Shown: positions 47,272 through 55,204 of the stretch, piece by piece
Layout of the letters: each line of letters starts with the position of its first letter
How positions within the stretch are numbered: position 1 is the first letter of the stretch
NCBI GenBank assembly: GCA_017408915.1
Contig: JAFQTS010000089.1
Coordinates: forward strand, 1-60,054
Reading direction: 5' to 3'
DNA: 60,054 nucleotides
From: Oscillospiraceae bacterium
Lineage (GTDB): Bacteria > Bacillota > Clostridia > Oscillospirales > Oscillospiraceae
Position numbers and translations under genes: made by a program
The notes under the pieces: model-generated
The model's database searches: none
The model's input: the letters and a program-made list of their open reading frames with translations, nothing else
Told to the model about the DNA's origin: nothing

Positions 47272-49032
47272 TTATTCCGTTACCACTTCAACGAGTGCTT
47301 CCGCCACTTCCACGCTATACAGCGGTTCGGCGATGCCGCCTGCGGCGGCGTAGGCGCGCACCGTCACCGTGTCGCCCACATTGAGCAAAATGAGCTGGGG
47401 CAGCGCAGAGGCAGAAGAGGTGTACCACACGCCGTCCACGGAGATAAAGTAGTGGGTCTCCCCTGCCATGACGGCGGAGCGGATCTCCGCCACCACGCCC
47501 GTCACAGGGGCAGTCAACGCCAGCTCCTCCTCGGGCAGGACGCCCTCATCCTCTTCAATGAGGTTATTGTTGGCAAGCATCTGACGGTAGTTGCTCTCGC
47601 ACTCAGCCACCGTTGCGCCCGTAGCCACGATCTGATACTGGCTCACGTTGACCATGGCGTACATCTTCACCAGCTCCGCCTCGTCCTTCAAAGCCATGAA
47701 GTAGGTGGGCTGCTGAGAGATATTGAGGAGCAGGGGGAAGGTGGCCTGATAGTGGAGGTGCTGCACCTGACCCTCGGCGCTGTCCATGGCACTGTACTCC
47801 TCCGCGCCTGCCACGGTGTAGAACCGCGTCTCCTTGGTGCGCTGGTTGGAGAGGATGAAGCCGATGTTGGATTCATCGGACACCACGGAGGTAATGCCCG
47901 TGTACATATAGACATCGTCATCGATGGCGATGTAGTTGTAGCCTTCGGTGGTGACGGTCACTTCACGCTGACCGAAGAGGGAGTTGATAAAGCCGTTGAT
48001 ATAGGTGCCGTGGAAGTCATACTGCTGCATAATAAGTTCGGCGGTATACACATGGTCAACCCAAGTGGGCACATCCGCCACATCGTAATACACGCTCTCG
48101 CCCGTCACAGCATCCACCAGCACCGCGCCGATAATATCCGTGCCGCCGAAGAGGCCGATGGTCTTATCCATGCGGGGGCAGACCCAATAGGGGTGACCCG
48201 TCTCGTCAATTTCAAAAGCGGGGGCATCGAACATGTAGGTGGGGTAGTTAAAGCGGAGATGGCGATAGAGATTGCGCCCGAAGTGCTCGGCGGTGGTGTA
48301 GCGGATGCCCTCGTCAAGGCGCACCACCTCCACGTTCTGGGTCACCATGTCCACAATGAGGTAGGCGGGCAGACCCTCGGCGCGGTTGGTGAACCACTTG
48401 ATCCAGTCGCCGTAGCGCAGACTCGTCACACGGACGGGACGGCCCTCGTAGTTGATTTGAGTGTAGTTCTCAATGACCTCAAACTGGCTCACCATGTCGG
48501 CAAGCTCGCCCAGCTTGCGGTTACCCAGCTTCACGGCGGAGTTCTTATCCACCATGGGGATCTGAGAGTAGGAGATCTCCTCCACCTCGGCGGCAAAGTC
48601 GCCGTCCTCCACCGTCAAAAGGTCGCGGTAGTCGTTGGCGCGGATGACCTGCCAGCCCAGCACAGAGCCCACCACCGCCGTCAGGATAAAGGCGGCGGCG
48701 ATAATGAGGGGGATCAGGCACTGCTTTTTCAAAAAGCCGAAGTAGCCCTTCCACCCCTCGCCCTGAAAGCCCGAGGTGAAGATGGCGCACAGGGCGTACA
48801 CGGCGCAGACCAGCAGCACGAAAACGTACAGCTCCCCTGCCTTGAAGTTGAGGGCAGGCAGCACCACATAGAAATAGAGGGCAGCAAACACCAGCGTTAC
48901 CACGATGTTGATGATGGTACGGGTGACAGGCGTACCCACGGCCTTACGGGGCTTTTTCACTTTCTGCGCGCGGACAAAGGGCGTTTCCCCCTTGAAGCCC
49001 TGAAAATTCGGGTCGTTCCAGTTTGTGTTCAT
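47272..49032 (-). CDS. Large membrane protein with extracellular domain, function unknown
   Basis: A 586-residue protein. A basic cytoplasmic start (V-K-K-P-R-K) leads to about three helices (roughly 37-60, 68-90 and 105-128). A large outside part has repeated Y-x-V/I-D patterns (A-Y-L-I-V-D-M-V-T-Q-N-V-E-V-V, A-V-L-V-D-A-V-T-G-E-S-V-Y-Y), reminiscent of PepSY-like folds, and a C-terminal small beta domain. I do not recognise the family with certainty. It is monocistronic and lies between palindromes R3 and R4, 23 bp after R3. Ribosome site AGGAGAAC precedes the ATG. Confidence 0.75.
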   Translation of the reverse strand: MNTNWNDPNFQGFKGETPFVRAQKVKKPRKAVGTPVTRTIINIVVTLVFAALYFYVVLPALNFKAGELYVFVLLVCAVYALCAIFTSGFQGEGWKGYFGFLKKQCLIPLIIAAAFILTAVVGSVLGWQVIRANDYRDLLTVEDGDFAAEVEEISYSQIPMVDKNSAVKLGNRKLGELADMVSQFEVIENYTQINYEGRPVRVTSLRYGDWIKWFTNRAEGLPAYLIVDMVTQNVEVVRLDEGIRYTTAEHFGRNLYRHLRFNYPTYMFDAPAFEIDETGHPYWVCPRMDKTIGLFGGTDIIGAVLVDAVTGESVYYDVADVPTWVDHVYTAELIMQQYDFHGTYINGFINSLFGQREVTVTTEGYNYIAIDDDVYMYTGITSVVSDESNIGFILSNQRTKETRFYTVAGAEEYSAMDSAEGQVQHLHYQATFPLLLNISQQPTYFMALKDEAELVKMYAMVNVSQYQIVATGATVAECESNYRQMLANNNLIEEDEGVLPEEELALTAPVTGVVAEIRSAVMAGETHYFISVDGVWYTSSASALPQLILLNVGDTVTVRAYAAAGGIAEPLYSVEVAEALVEVVTE

Positions 49033-49074
49033 AGTGTGTTCTCCTGTATGATAAAGTTTTTGGGTTGATGAATC

Positions 49075-49257
49075 CTTGCCTCCCCCTTTGGGGCAAGACT
49101 CTCCCCAGCGGGGAGAGATGTCACCGAAGGTGACAGAGAGGGGGGAGGTACGGTGGCTGCCCGTAGGGCAGACGGAGGGGGCTGCTGAAGAAGCACTTTC
49201 GATAGCAGCCCCCTCAGCCTCGCTTACGCTTCGGCAGCTCCCCCATAGGGGGAGCCA
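49075..49257. repeat. Long nested palindrome, copy R4 (extended form)
   Basis: CCTTGCCTCCCCCTTTGGGG opens and GCTCCCCCATAGGGGGAGCC plus AAG closes. Inner hairpins include CTCTCCCCAGCGGGGAGAG, TGTCACCGAAGGTGACA, CTGCCCGTAGGGCAG, GGGGGCTGCT facing AGCAGCCCCC, and a GAGG/CCTC stem. At 183 bp it is the longest of the four copies. The remaining gene-free sequence to 49380 shows nothing further. Confidence 0.75.
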
Positions 49258-49387
49258 AGTTCTGCTCCTATTATACCCTCATCTGCATCCCCCGTCCAGC
49301 AATTTGAAGTTGCTTTACGAAAATTCTACCAATTTTCTCCGCAATTTCAAGTTGCGCGGCCCTTCGTTCACAAAAGGTTTACAGAAT

Positions 49388-49462
49388 AGTCAAGAAAAGT
49401 CAAAATTCACCTGTTGACTTTCCTTGACCATTGTTGTATCGTAAAGGTCAGAAAAAGTCAAA
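49388..49462 (+). promoter_or_regulatory. ctsR operon promoter with three CtsR boxes
   Basis: TTGACT (49414-49419), a 17 bp spacer, then TATCGT (49437-49442). CtsR heptad-repeat boxes (RGTCAAANANRGTCAAA) are seen as AGTCAAGAAAAGTCAAA (49388-49404), the reverse GGTCAAGGAAAGTCAA (49429-49414) on the -35, and GGTCAGAAAAAGTCAAA (49446-49462) just after the -10. Heat-shock repression by CtsR is therefore well supported. Confidence 0.88.
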
Positions 49463-49485
49463 GATACAACAAGGAGGTCTTTCCC

Positions 49486-49935
49486 ATGGGTATTACCGAT
49501 ATGATTGCATCCTTCATCCTCGATTCTTTGGACGAGGCAGATGGCGTGCTGGAGCTGCAGCGCAGCGACCTCGCACAGCGCTTCAACTGCGTGCCCAGCC
49601 AAATCAACTACGTCATGTCCACCCGCTTCTCCCCCGAGCGGGGCTACATTGTGGAGAGCCGCCGCGGCGGCGGCGGGTACATCCGCATCTCCCGCGTGCA
49701 GGTGGACAGAGAAACCCTTTTGATGCACGTCATCAACGCCATCGGCTCGGCGCTGGACGAGACAAGCGCCCGCGCCATCGCCCAAAATCTCGTCAATAGC
49801 GGCGCACTGGACAGCAACACCGCCCGCCTGCTGACCGCCGCCACTTCCCACCGCGCACTAATTAAGGTCTCCCCTGCCCTGCGGGACACCGTCCGCGCCG
49901 ACATCTTCAAACAAGTGCTGCTCTACGCAGTTTGA
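49486..49935 (+). CDS. ctsR: Heat-shock repressor CtsR
   Basis: A 149-residue winged-helix repressor. It opens M-G-I-T-D-M-I-A-S-F-I and has R-S-D-L-A-Q-R-F-N-C-V-P-S-Q-I-N-Y-V (recognition region) and the wing E-S-R-R-G-G-G-G-Y-I-R-I. R in R-G-G-G is the arginine phosphorylated by McsB in Bacillus. AAGGAGG precedes ATG 49486. It heads ctsR-mcsA-clpC and is autoregulated by boxes upstream. Confidence 0.96.
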   Translation: MGITDMIASFILDSLDEADGVLELQRSDLAQRFNCVPSQINYVMSTRFSPERGYIVESRRGGGGYIRISRVQVDRETLLMHVINAIGSALDETSARAIAQNLVNSGALDSNTARLLTAATSHRALIKVSPALRDTVRADIFKQVLLYAV

Positions 49936-49958
49936 CCACCGAAAAAGGAGGACATACT

Positions 49959-50378
49959 ATGATGAAATGTGAACACTGCGGCATCCACGATGCCACTTTC
50001 TTCTGCAAGACCAACGTGAACGGGCGCGTGAGCCAAGTCCACCTCTGCCCCGACTGCGCCGAGAAGCTGGGCTACACCCACTCCTTCGAGCAGGCGCTCC
50101 GCCGCGGTCAGCGCCGCCTCTTCGACCCCTTCTCTCTCCTCGGCGACTTCGGCATGATGCCCAAGACCATGCTCACCGAGTTCCCCGCCCCCACCGAGGA
50201 CGAGACCACTACCCCCTCTCCCGCGCCCCAGTCGGAACTGGTGGACGCCATTGACGCCGCCAAATTGCAGGCAGAGCGCCGCCGCAACGCTTTGCAAGCT
50301 CAGCTCCGCGCCGCCATCGACGAGGAGCGCTACGAGGACGCGGCAAAGCTCCGCGACGAGCTGAAAACCTTAGACTAA
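49959..50378 (+). CDS. mcsA: McsA-like UvrB/UvrC-motif zinc protein
   Basis: A 139-residue protein. Two zinc CxxC pairs are C-E-H-C (near 4-7) and C-P-D-C (near 30-33), though the family often has four. The C-terminus is a UVR motif (A-I-D-E-E-R-Y-E-D-A-A-K-L-R-D-E-L). In Bacillus McsA activates the arginine kinase McsB and adapts ClpC. AGGAGG fixes the start at ATG 49959; the next codon is also ATG. mcsB should follow but is absent. Confidence 0.88.
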   Translation: MMKCEHCGIHDATFFCKTNVNGRVSQVHLCPDCAEKLGYTHSFEQALRRGQRRLFDPFSLLGDFGMMPKTMLTEFPAPTEDETTTPSPAPQSELVDAIDAAKLQAERRRNALQAQLRAAIDEERYEDAAKLRDELKTLD

Positions 50379-50396
50379 GAAAGGAGAACACGCCCT

Positions 50397-52847
50397 ATGA
50401 ATGAAAACAGATTCACCCCCAACGCAGAGGAAGTCCTGCGCCTCGCCCAAGAGTCGGCACAGGAATTGGGTCACGGCTATGTGGGCAGTGAACATCTCCT
50501 TCTCGGCCTTCTCCGCCGCGAGGAGGGCCTTGCCTACCGCGTGCTGACGGAGTACGGCCTCACCGATGAGATGGTAACGGGTATCGTACAGCGGAGCATG
50601 GGTCGCGGTAACGGCGGCCTCGCTCCTGCACAGGGGCTCACGCCCCGCGCCAAGAGCGTGGTGGAGCTGGCGGTGGCGGAGAGCCGCCGCATGAGCGCAC
50701 CCTACATCGGCACGGAGCATCTCTTGATGGGCATTCTCCGCGAGGGCAGCAATATGGCCCTTCGCATCCTCCGCACCGTGGGGGTCGACCCCCGCCATAT
50801 GTACGCGGATTTGCAGAAGAAGCTGTCCGAGAGCCGCCCCGTGGCGGTGAGCGCCAATCCCAATACTGCCAAAGACCCCAAAAAGGTGGGCAAAACTCTC
50901 GCCGAATTCACCCGCGACTTGACGGAATCCGCCCGACAGGGGAAACTTGACCCCGTCATCGGCCGCGACAACGAGATTCGCCGCGTCATCCAGATCCTCT
51001 CCCGCCGCACCAAGAATAACCCCTGCCTCATCGGTGAGCCCGGCGTGGGCAAAACCGCCATCGCCGAGGGTCTCGCCTCCAAAATCGTGGCAGGTGACGT
51101 GCCCGAAGAGCTTCTCGACAAGAAGGTCTTGAGCCTTGACCTCAGCGGCATGGTGGCAGGTACGAAGTACCGTGGCGAATTTGAAGAGCGGATTAAGAAC
51201 ACCATTGAGGAAATCAAGAACGACGGCTCTGTCATCCTCTTCATTGACGAGCTCCACACCATTGTGGGCGCAGGCAACGCCGAGGGTGCCGTAGATGCCG
51301 CCAATATCTTAAAGCCCGCCCTCTCCCGCGGCGAGATTCGGGTCATCGGTGCAACGACGCTGAACGAGTACCGCAAGCACATTGAAAAGGACGCGGCTCT
51401 CGAGCGCCGTTTCCAGTCCGTCACCGTAGGCGAACCCACCGCCGAGGATGCCCTCGCCATTTTGAAGGGTCTCCGCGACCGCTACGAAGCACACCATAAG
51501 CTGACCATCACCGATGAAGCGCTGGAGGCCGCCGTGTCCCTCTCCCGCCGCTATATTAACGACCGCTTCCTCCCCGACAAGGCCATCGACCTCATGGACG
51601 AGGCCGCCTCCCAAGTCCGCATGGCGGCGGAGGTGTCCTCCCCCGAAATCATGGCCTTGGAGGAAAAGCTCACCACCCTCCGCCGCGAGAAAGAGGACGC
51701 CATCGCCGCACAGGACTTTGAAAAGGCCGCCCAACTCCGTGACATCGAGGGCAACTACGCCCAGCAGTTGGACATGGAGCGTGACGCCCTCCGCAAGAAG
51801 AACGCCGCCAATCGCGGCGCTGTCACCGCCGAGGACATCGCCTCCGTGGTGGGCGCATGGACGGGTATTCCCGTGAAGCGCCTTACCGAAGACGAGGGCG
51901 CACGATTGCTGAAACTGGAATCCACCCTCCATGAGCGGGTGGTGGGACAGGATGAGGCCGTCGCCGCCGTGGCCCGCGCCATTCGCCGTGGCCGCGTGGG
52001 ACTGAAAGACCCCAAGCGCCCCATTGGCTCCTTCCTCTTCCTGGGCCCTACGGGCGTGGGTAAGACGGAGCTGTGCAAGACCCTCGCCGAGGCCATGTTC
52101 GGCGATGAGAGCGCCATTATCCGCATCGATATGTCCGAGTATATGGAGCGCCACACCGTCTCCCGTCTCGTAGGCTCGCCCCCTGGTTATGTAGGCCACG
52201 AAGAGGGCGGTCAGCTCACCGAGAAAGTGCGCCGCAAGCCCTATTCCGTGGTGCTGTTCGACGAGATGGAGAAGGCACACGAAGATGTGTGGAATATCTT
52301 GCTCCAAATCCTCGATGACGGCGTGGTGACGGATTCTCAGGGCCGCAGTGTGGACTTTAAGAACACCGTCATCGTCATGACCTCCAACGTGGGCGCACGG
52401 AACATCACCGCAGGTCACCGTGCCTCTCTCGGCTTCGCCGCCACGGAGGAGGAGAGCGAATCTGCCCGCTTTGAGCGCATCCGCGCCGCCGTCATGGCGG
52501 AGCTCGACCGCACCTTTAAGCCCGAGTTCCTAAACCGCATTGACGAGACCATCGTGTTCCGTCAGCTCACCGAAGATGACATCGCCGAAATCGCCAAGCG
52601 GATGCTGGCTGTCACCGCCCGCCGCATGGAAGAGCAGGGCATCGCCCTCACGTGGGACGAGGAGGCCCTCGCCGCCCTTGCCAAGGCAGGCTTTGACGAG
52701 CGCTACGGCGCGAGACCCTTGCGCCGCAAAATCCAGTCCACCGTGGAGGACGCCGTTGCCGAGCAGATGCTGGAGGGCAATTTGACCCGCGGCGACACGG
52801 CGAAGATTTTGCTCCGCGATGAAAAATTGGTCATCGAAAAAGTATAA
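50397..52847 (+). CDS. clpC: ATP-dependent Clp protease ATPase subunit ClpC
   Basis: An 816-residue Hsp100 unfoldase. Two N-terminal Clp_N repeats (about 1-145) bind adaptors. The first AAA module has Walker A G-E-P-G-V-G-K-T (213-220) and the second G-P-T-G-V-G-K-T (near 550). A UVR-like coiled-coil M domain ([11 protein letters not shown]) lies between them. The loop after the second Walker B region and the C-terminus fit ClpC, not ClpB. ClpP is not in the window. AAAGGAG precedes the ATG. It is the last gene of the CtsR regulon operon. Confidence 0.96.
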   Translation: MNENRFTPNAEEVLRLAQESAQELGHGYVGSEHLLLGLLRREEGLAYRVLTEYGLTDEMVTGIVQRSMGRGNGGLAPAQGLTPRAKSVVELAVAESRRMSAPYIGTEHLLMGILREGSNMALRILRTVGVDPRHMYADLQKKLSESRPVAVSANPNTAKDPKKVGKTLAEFTRDLTESARQGKLDPVIGRDNEIRRVIQILSRRTKNNPCLIGEPGVGKTAIAEGLASKIVAGDVPEELLDKKVLSLDLSGMVAGTKYRGEFEERIKNTIEEIKNDGSVILFIDELHTIVGAGNAEGAVDAANILKPALSRGEIRVIGATTLNEYRKHIEKDAALERRFQSVTVGEPTAEDALAILKGLRDRYEAHHKLTITDEALEAAVSLSRRYINDRFLPDKAIDLMDEAASQVRMAAEVSSPEIMALEEKLTTLRREKEDAIAAQDFEKAAQLRDIEGNYAQQLDMERDALRKKNAANRGAVTAEDIASVVGAWTGIPVKRLTEDEGARLLKLESTLHERVVGQDEAVAAVARAIRRGRVGLKDPKRPIGSFLFLGPTGVGKTELCKTLAEAMFGDESAIIRIDMSEYMERHTVSRLVGSPPGYVGHEEGGQLTEKVRRKPYSVVLFDEMEKAHEDVWNILLQILDDGVVTDSQGRSVDFKNTVIVMTSNVGARNITAGHRASLGFAATEEESESARFERIRAAVMAELDRTFKPEFLNRIDETIVFRQLTEDDIAEIAKRMLAVTARRMEEQGIALTWDEEALAALAKAGFDERYGARPLRRKIQSTVEDAVAEQMLEGNLTRGDTAKILLRDEKLVIEKV

Positions 52848-52892
52848 GTTTTCCAAGGTTTTTCCTCTCCTCATAAACGTTCCCCATAGCAA

Positions 52893-52924
52893 AAGGGACA
52901 GGTGCTTCGTCACCTGTCCCTTTT
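52893..52924 (+). terminator. Terminator of the ctsR operon
   Basis: AAAGGGACAGGTG CTTCGT CACCTGTCCCTTTTT, about 45 bp after the clpC stop. Confidence 0.88.
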
Positions 52925-52946
52925 TGCGCGATGTCCTTGTCCAGCC

Positions 52947-53100
52947 GTAGGGCGGGGTGTCCCCACCCCGCCTCTATATTCAATCATTTTTTGCCGCGCT
53001 TTGCGTGGCAAAAAATACTTCTCGCCCTGTCAGTGTGCCCAAGGGGCGCGCGCAACAGGGCGCAAGGGGGATGTAAAGGGGGAGCCTGCTCCCCCTTTAC
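52947..53100. repeat. Half-unit of the GTAGGG family plus a GTAAAGGGGGAG hairpin element
   Basis: GTAGGGCGGGGTGTCCCCACC plus CCGCC (52947-52972) is the left half of copies A and B without the right half. Then GCGCGCGCAACAGGGCGC and GTAAAGGGGGAG CCTG CTCCCCCTTTAC (53073-53100) follow. The latter resembles the hairpin near 27184 and is a likely terminator for the leftward small gene. Confidence 0.6.
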
Positions 53101-53104
53101 GATT

Positions 53105-53281
53105 TCACCTCATGCACCCTCGCACGTCCTCCACGGCGCTGTCCACCACATTGCCGAAGCGGTGCATGGCCTTCCCCACGGACGTTCTGCCCTGCGTGCC
53201 GCGGCAGCACAGCATATCCACCGCCGCACCTGCCGCCAAACCCAGCACCATACCGCGAATGAACGAATTCATCTGCATCAT
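53105..53281 (-). CDS. Small YtxH-like membrane protein
   Basis: A 58-residue protein with one N-terminal helix (M-N-S-F-I-R-G-M-V-L-G-L-A-A-G-A-A-V-D), then a short charged helix. Glycine-rich helix followed by a charged tail is the pattern of YtxH-domain stress proteins. AAGGAGG precedes ATG 53281; the open frame runs 81 bp further up but lacks a ribosome site. It is placed after the clpC operon, in the opposite direction. Confidence 0.7.
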   Translation of the reverse strand: MMQMNSFIRGMVLGLAAGAAVDMLCCRGTQGRTSVGKAMHRFGNVVDSAVEDVRGCMR

Positions 53282-53355
53282 TTTTTGTTCCTCCTTGTAA
53301 AAATGTGATGGTTTGAGTTTGCCCAACTTACGGCAAAAAAACACCCCCGCCGCAG

Positions 53356-53384
53356 TTGCCAAATGCTGCGGAAAATGGTAGAAT
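53356..53384 (+). promoter_or_regulatory. Promoter of the seven-gene OMPDC-like to nitrilase operon
   Basis: TTGCCA (53356-53361), a 17 bp spacer, then TAGAAT (53379-53384), about 40 bp before the first start. Confidence 0.78.
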
Positions 53385-53422
53385 GATAAATTGAGAAAAT
53401 ATGAATTTTGAGAGGTGTATCT

Positions 53423-54181
53423 ATGTCTATGGAACGTTTGCAGGCAGCCCTGCGTAAAGCCAAAAGCCCGTTGGCTCTCGGCATCGCCCCCACCATCGGC
53501 GAAGTGGCTGCCCCGTTGAAAAAACAGTTTGAGGAGATGCTGGGCAGCGGCAATTTAGCCGACTGTGAAGCCCTCCGCTACCACGCCATGCAGCTTTTGG
53601 AGCTGGCCTCAGAGAGCGGCCTCGCCGCCGTGGTCATTGATGCCGACAGCTTTCTCCCCTACGGCATGATGGGCGCCGATGTGCTGGGCAATCTCGTCTC
53701 CGCCGCCCGCGCCAAGGAGATTTATTGCATCGTGGACTACCGCACCACCCGTCCCAACCCCTACTTGACCGCCGAGAACGCACCCGACGGCGTTACCGTC
53801 CTGCCCTATGTGGGCGGCGACTGCGTGCCCGAAATTGAGGGCAAATCCATCTTCGCCACCGTCCGCACCGATAACCCCACAGGCGGCGAGGTGCAAAATC
53901 TCATTGCAGGTGACCGCCCCCTGTACGTGGCCCTCGCCATGCAGTGCGCCCGCCGCGGCGCAGGACTGGTGGTGGAGACGGGCTACAGCCTCGATGTACG
54001 CGAGCTGCGCCGCCGCTGCCCCAGCGCCTTCCTCATGCTGAAGCACTGTGACGGCGAAAACGCCGCCCCCGCCTTTGACGACTACGGTCACGGCGCTATG
54101 GTGGCGGACTACACCCTCCGCAAAGCCGAGGATGTGGAGAAAGCCAAGAAATCTCTGAAAGAGTGGGTGAGCATCGTATGA
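53423..54181 (+). CDS. Degenerate orotidine-5'-phosphate decarboxylase (type 2)-like protein, catalytic residues lost
   Basis: A 252-residue protein that follows the plan of type 2 PyrF. It has K-S-P-L-A-L-G-I-A-P (15-23), a middle helix region, G-V-T-V-L-P-Y-V-G-G-D-C (123-134), S-I-F-A-T-V-R-T-D-N-P-T (142-153) and R-E-L-R-R-R-C-P (193-200). Type 2 enzymes carry D-x-K-R-G-D where this one has D-Y-R-T-T-R (105-110), so the catalytic lysine and second aspartate are gone. The P-G-x-G-A-Q-G-G phosphate loop is L-K-H-C-D-G-E-N. It therefore should not decarboxylate OMP. The start is ATG 53423 after AGAGGTG. The role is unknown; binding of a nucleotide is possible. It heads the operon. Confidence 0.68.
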   Translation: MSMERLQAALRKAKSPLALGIAPTIGEVAAPLKKQFEEMLGSGNLADCEALRYHAMQLLELASESGLAAVVIDADSFLPYGMMGADVLGNLVSAARAKEIYCIVDYRTTRPNPYLTAENAPDGVTVLPYVGGDCVPEIEGKSIFATVRTDNPTGGEVQNLIAGDRPLYVALAMQCARRGAGLVVETGYSLDVRELRRRCPSAFLMLKHCDGENAAPAFDDYGHGAMVADYTLRKAEDVEKAKKSLKEWVSIV

Positions 54182-55200
54182 CAACCATCTATCTCGTCCG
54201 CCACGCCGAGGCGGAGGGCAACCTCTACCGCATTGCCCACGGACAGTATGACGGCCTCATTACCGACCGCGGCTATCGTCAGATAGAAGTCCTGCGCCGC
54301 CGCTTTGAGGATGTCCACATTGACGCGGTGTATTCCTCCGACCTCTTCCGCGCCCGCACCACCGCCAAGGCCATCTACGAGGCCAAGGGTCTCCCCCTCC
54401 ACCTTGAGCCCGCCTTCCGCGAAATTCACATGGGCATTTGGGAGGGCCGCATCTGGCAGGAGCTGAACACCAACTACGAGCAAGAGATGTACTGCTTCAA
54501 CCGCCAGCTGGATAAATTTTCCATCGAGGGCGGCGAGACCTGCCAGCAGGTGCTGGACCGCTTCCTCCCCGCTCTCGAGCGGGTTGCCAAAGCCCATGAC
54601 GGCGAGACCATTGCCATTTTCTCCCACGGCGCGGCCCTCCGCATGGTCATCGGCGTGCTGAGCGGCCTCAGCCTCGCCGAGGTGGGCGAATCCCCCCACG
54701 GCGACAACACGGCGGTGGCACTGGTGGAATATGAAGACGGTAAGTTCACCGTCCAATACTTTAACGACAACTCTCACCAAGTGGAGGCGGGTCTGTCCAC
54801 CTTCGCCAAGCAGAGCTGGTGGCGTGATAAGCGCATGATGAGCGGCGGACAGTACTATCGCCCCATGGACGAGGAAACTGCCAAAAAATTTGCCGTCCCC
54901 GAAGGCGGGCATCAATTCGCCGTGTGGTTTGAAGACCGCGCCGTAGGCGCTGTACAGCTCCTGCCCGAGAAAGACCCCACCGTGGGCTGGATTGGGTACT
55001 ACTACCTCGCCGAGGATATGCGTGGCCGCAACTACGGCGTGCCGCCCCTTGGGCAGGCCGTCATGTACTACCGCGAACGGGGCATTGACCGTTTACGGCT
55101 GGAGTGCAGTGATGAGCACGCCCGCGGCTTCTTCGCCCACTATGGCTTCAAGCCCTTGGAGGGCAACGTGATGGAAAAATACATCGGATACGGAGAGTAA
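54178..55200 (+). CDS. Histidine phosphatase fused to GNAT acetyltransferase
   Basis: A 340-residue two-domain protein. Residues 1-200 are a histidine phosphatase (phosphoglycerate-mutase-like): L-V-R-H-A-E-A-E-G-N (catalytic H9), S-S-D-L-F-R-A-R-T-T-A and F-S-H-G-A-A (second His near 154). Residues about 225-340 are a GNAT domain: Y-Y-L-A-E-D-M-R-G-R-N-Y-G (acetyl-CoA loop) and R-L-E-C-S-D-E-H-A-R-G-F-F-A-H-Y-G-F. Alpha-ribazole phosphatase-type folds and small acyltransferases are usually separate. The start at 54178 overlaps the preceding stop (ATGA). Confidence 0.85.
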   Translation: MTTIYLVRHAEAEGNLYRIAHGQYDGLITDRGYRQIEVLRRRFEDVHIDAVYSSDLFRARTTAKAIYEAKGLPLHLEPAFREIHMGIWEGRIWQELNTNYEQEMYCFNRQLDKFSIEGGETCQQVLDRFLPALERVAKAHDGETIAIFSHGAALRMVIGVLSGLSLAEVGESPHGDNTAVALVEYEDGKFTVQYFNDNSHQVEAGLSTFAKQSWWRDKRMMSGGQYYRPMDEETAKKFAVPEGGHQFAVWFEDRAVGAVQLLPEKDPTVGWIGYYYLAEDMRGRNYGVPPLGQAVMYYRERGIDRLRLECSDEHARGFFAHYGFKPLEGNVMEKYIGYGE

Positions 55201-55204
55201 AACT

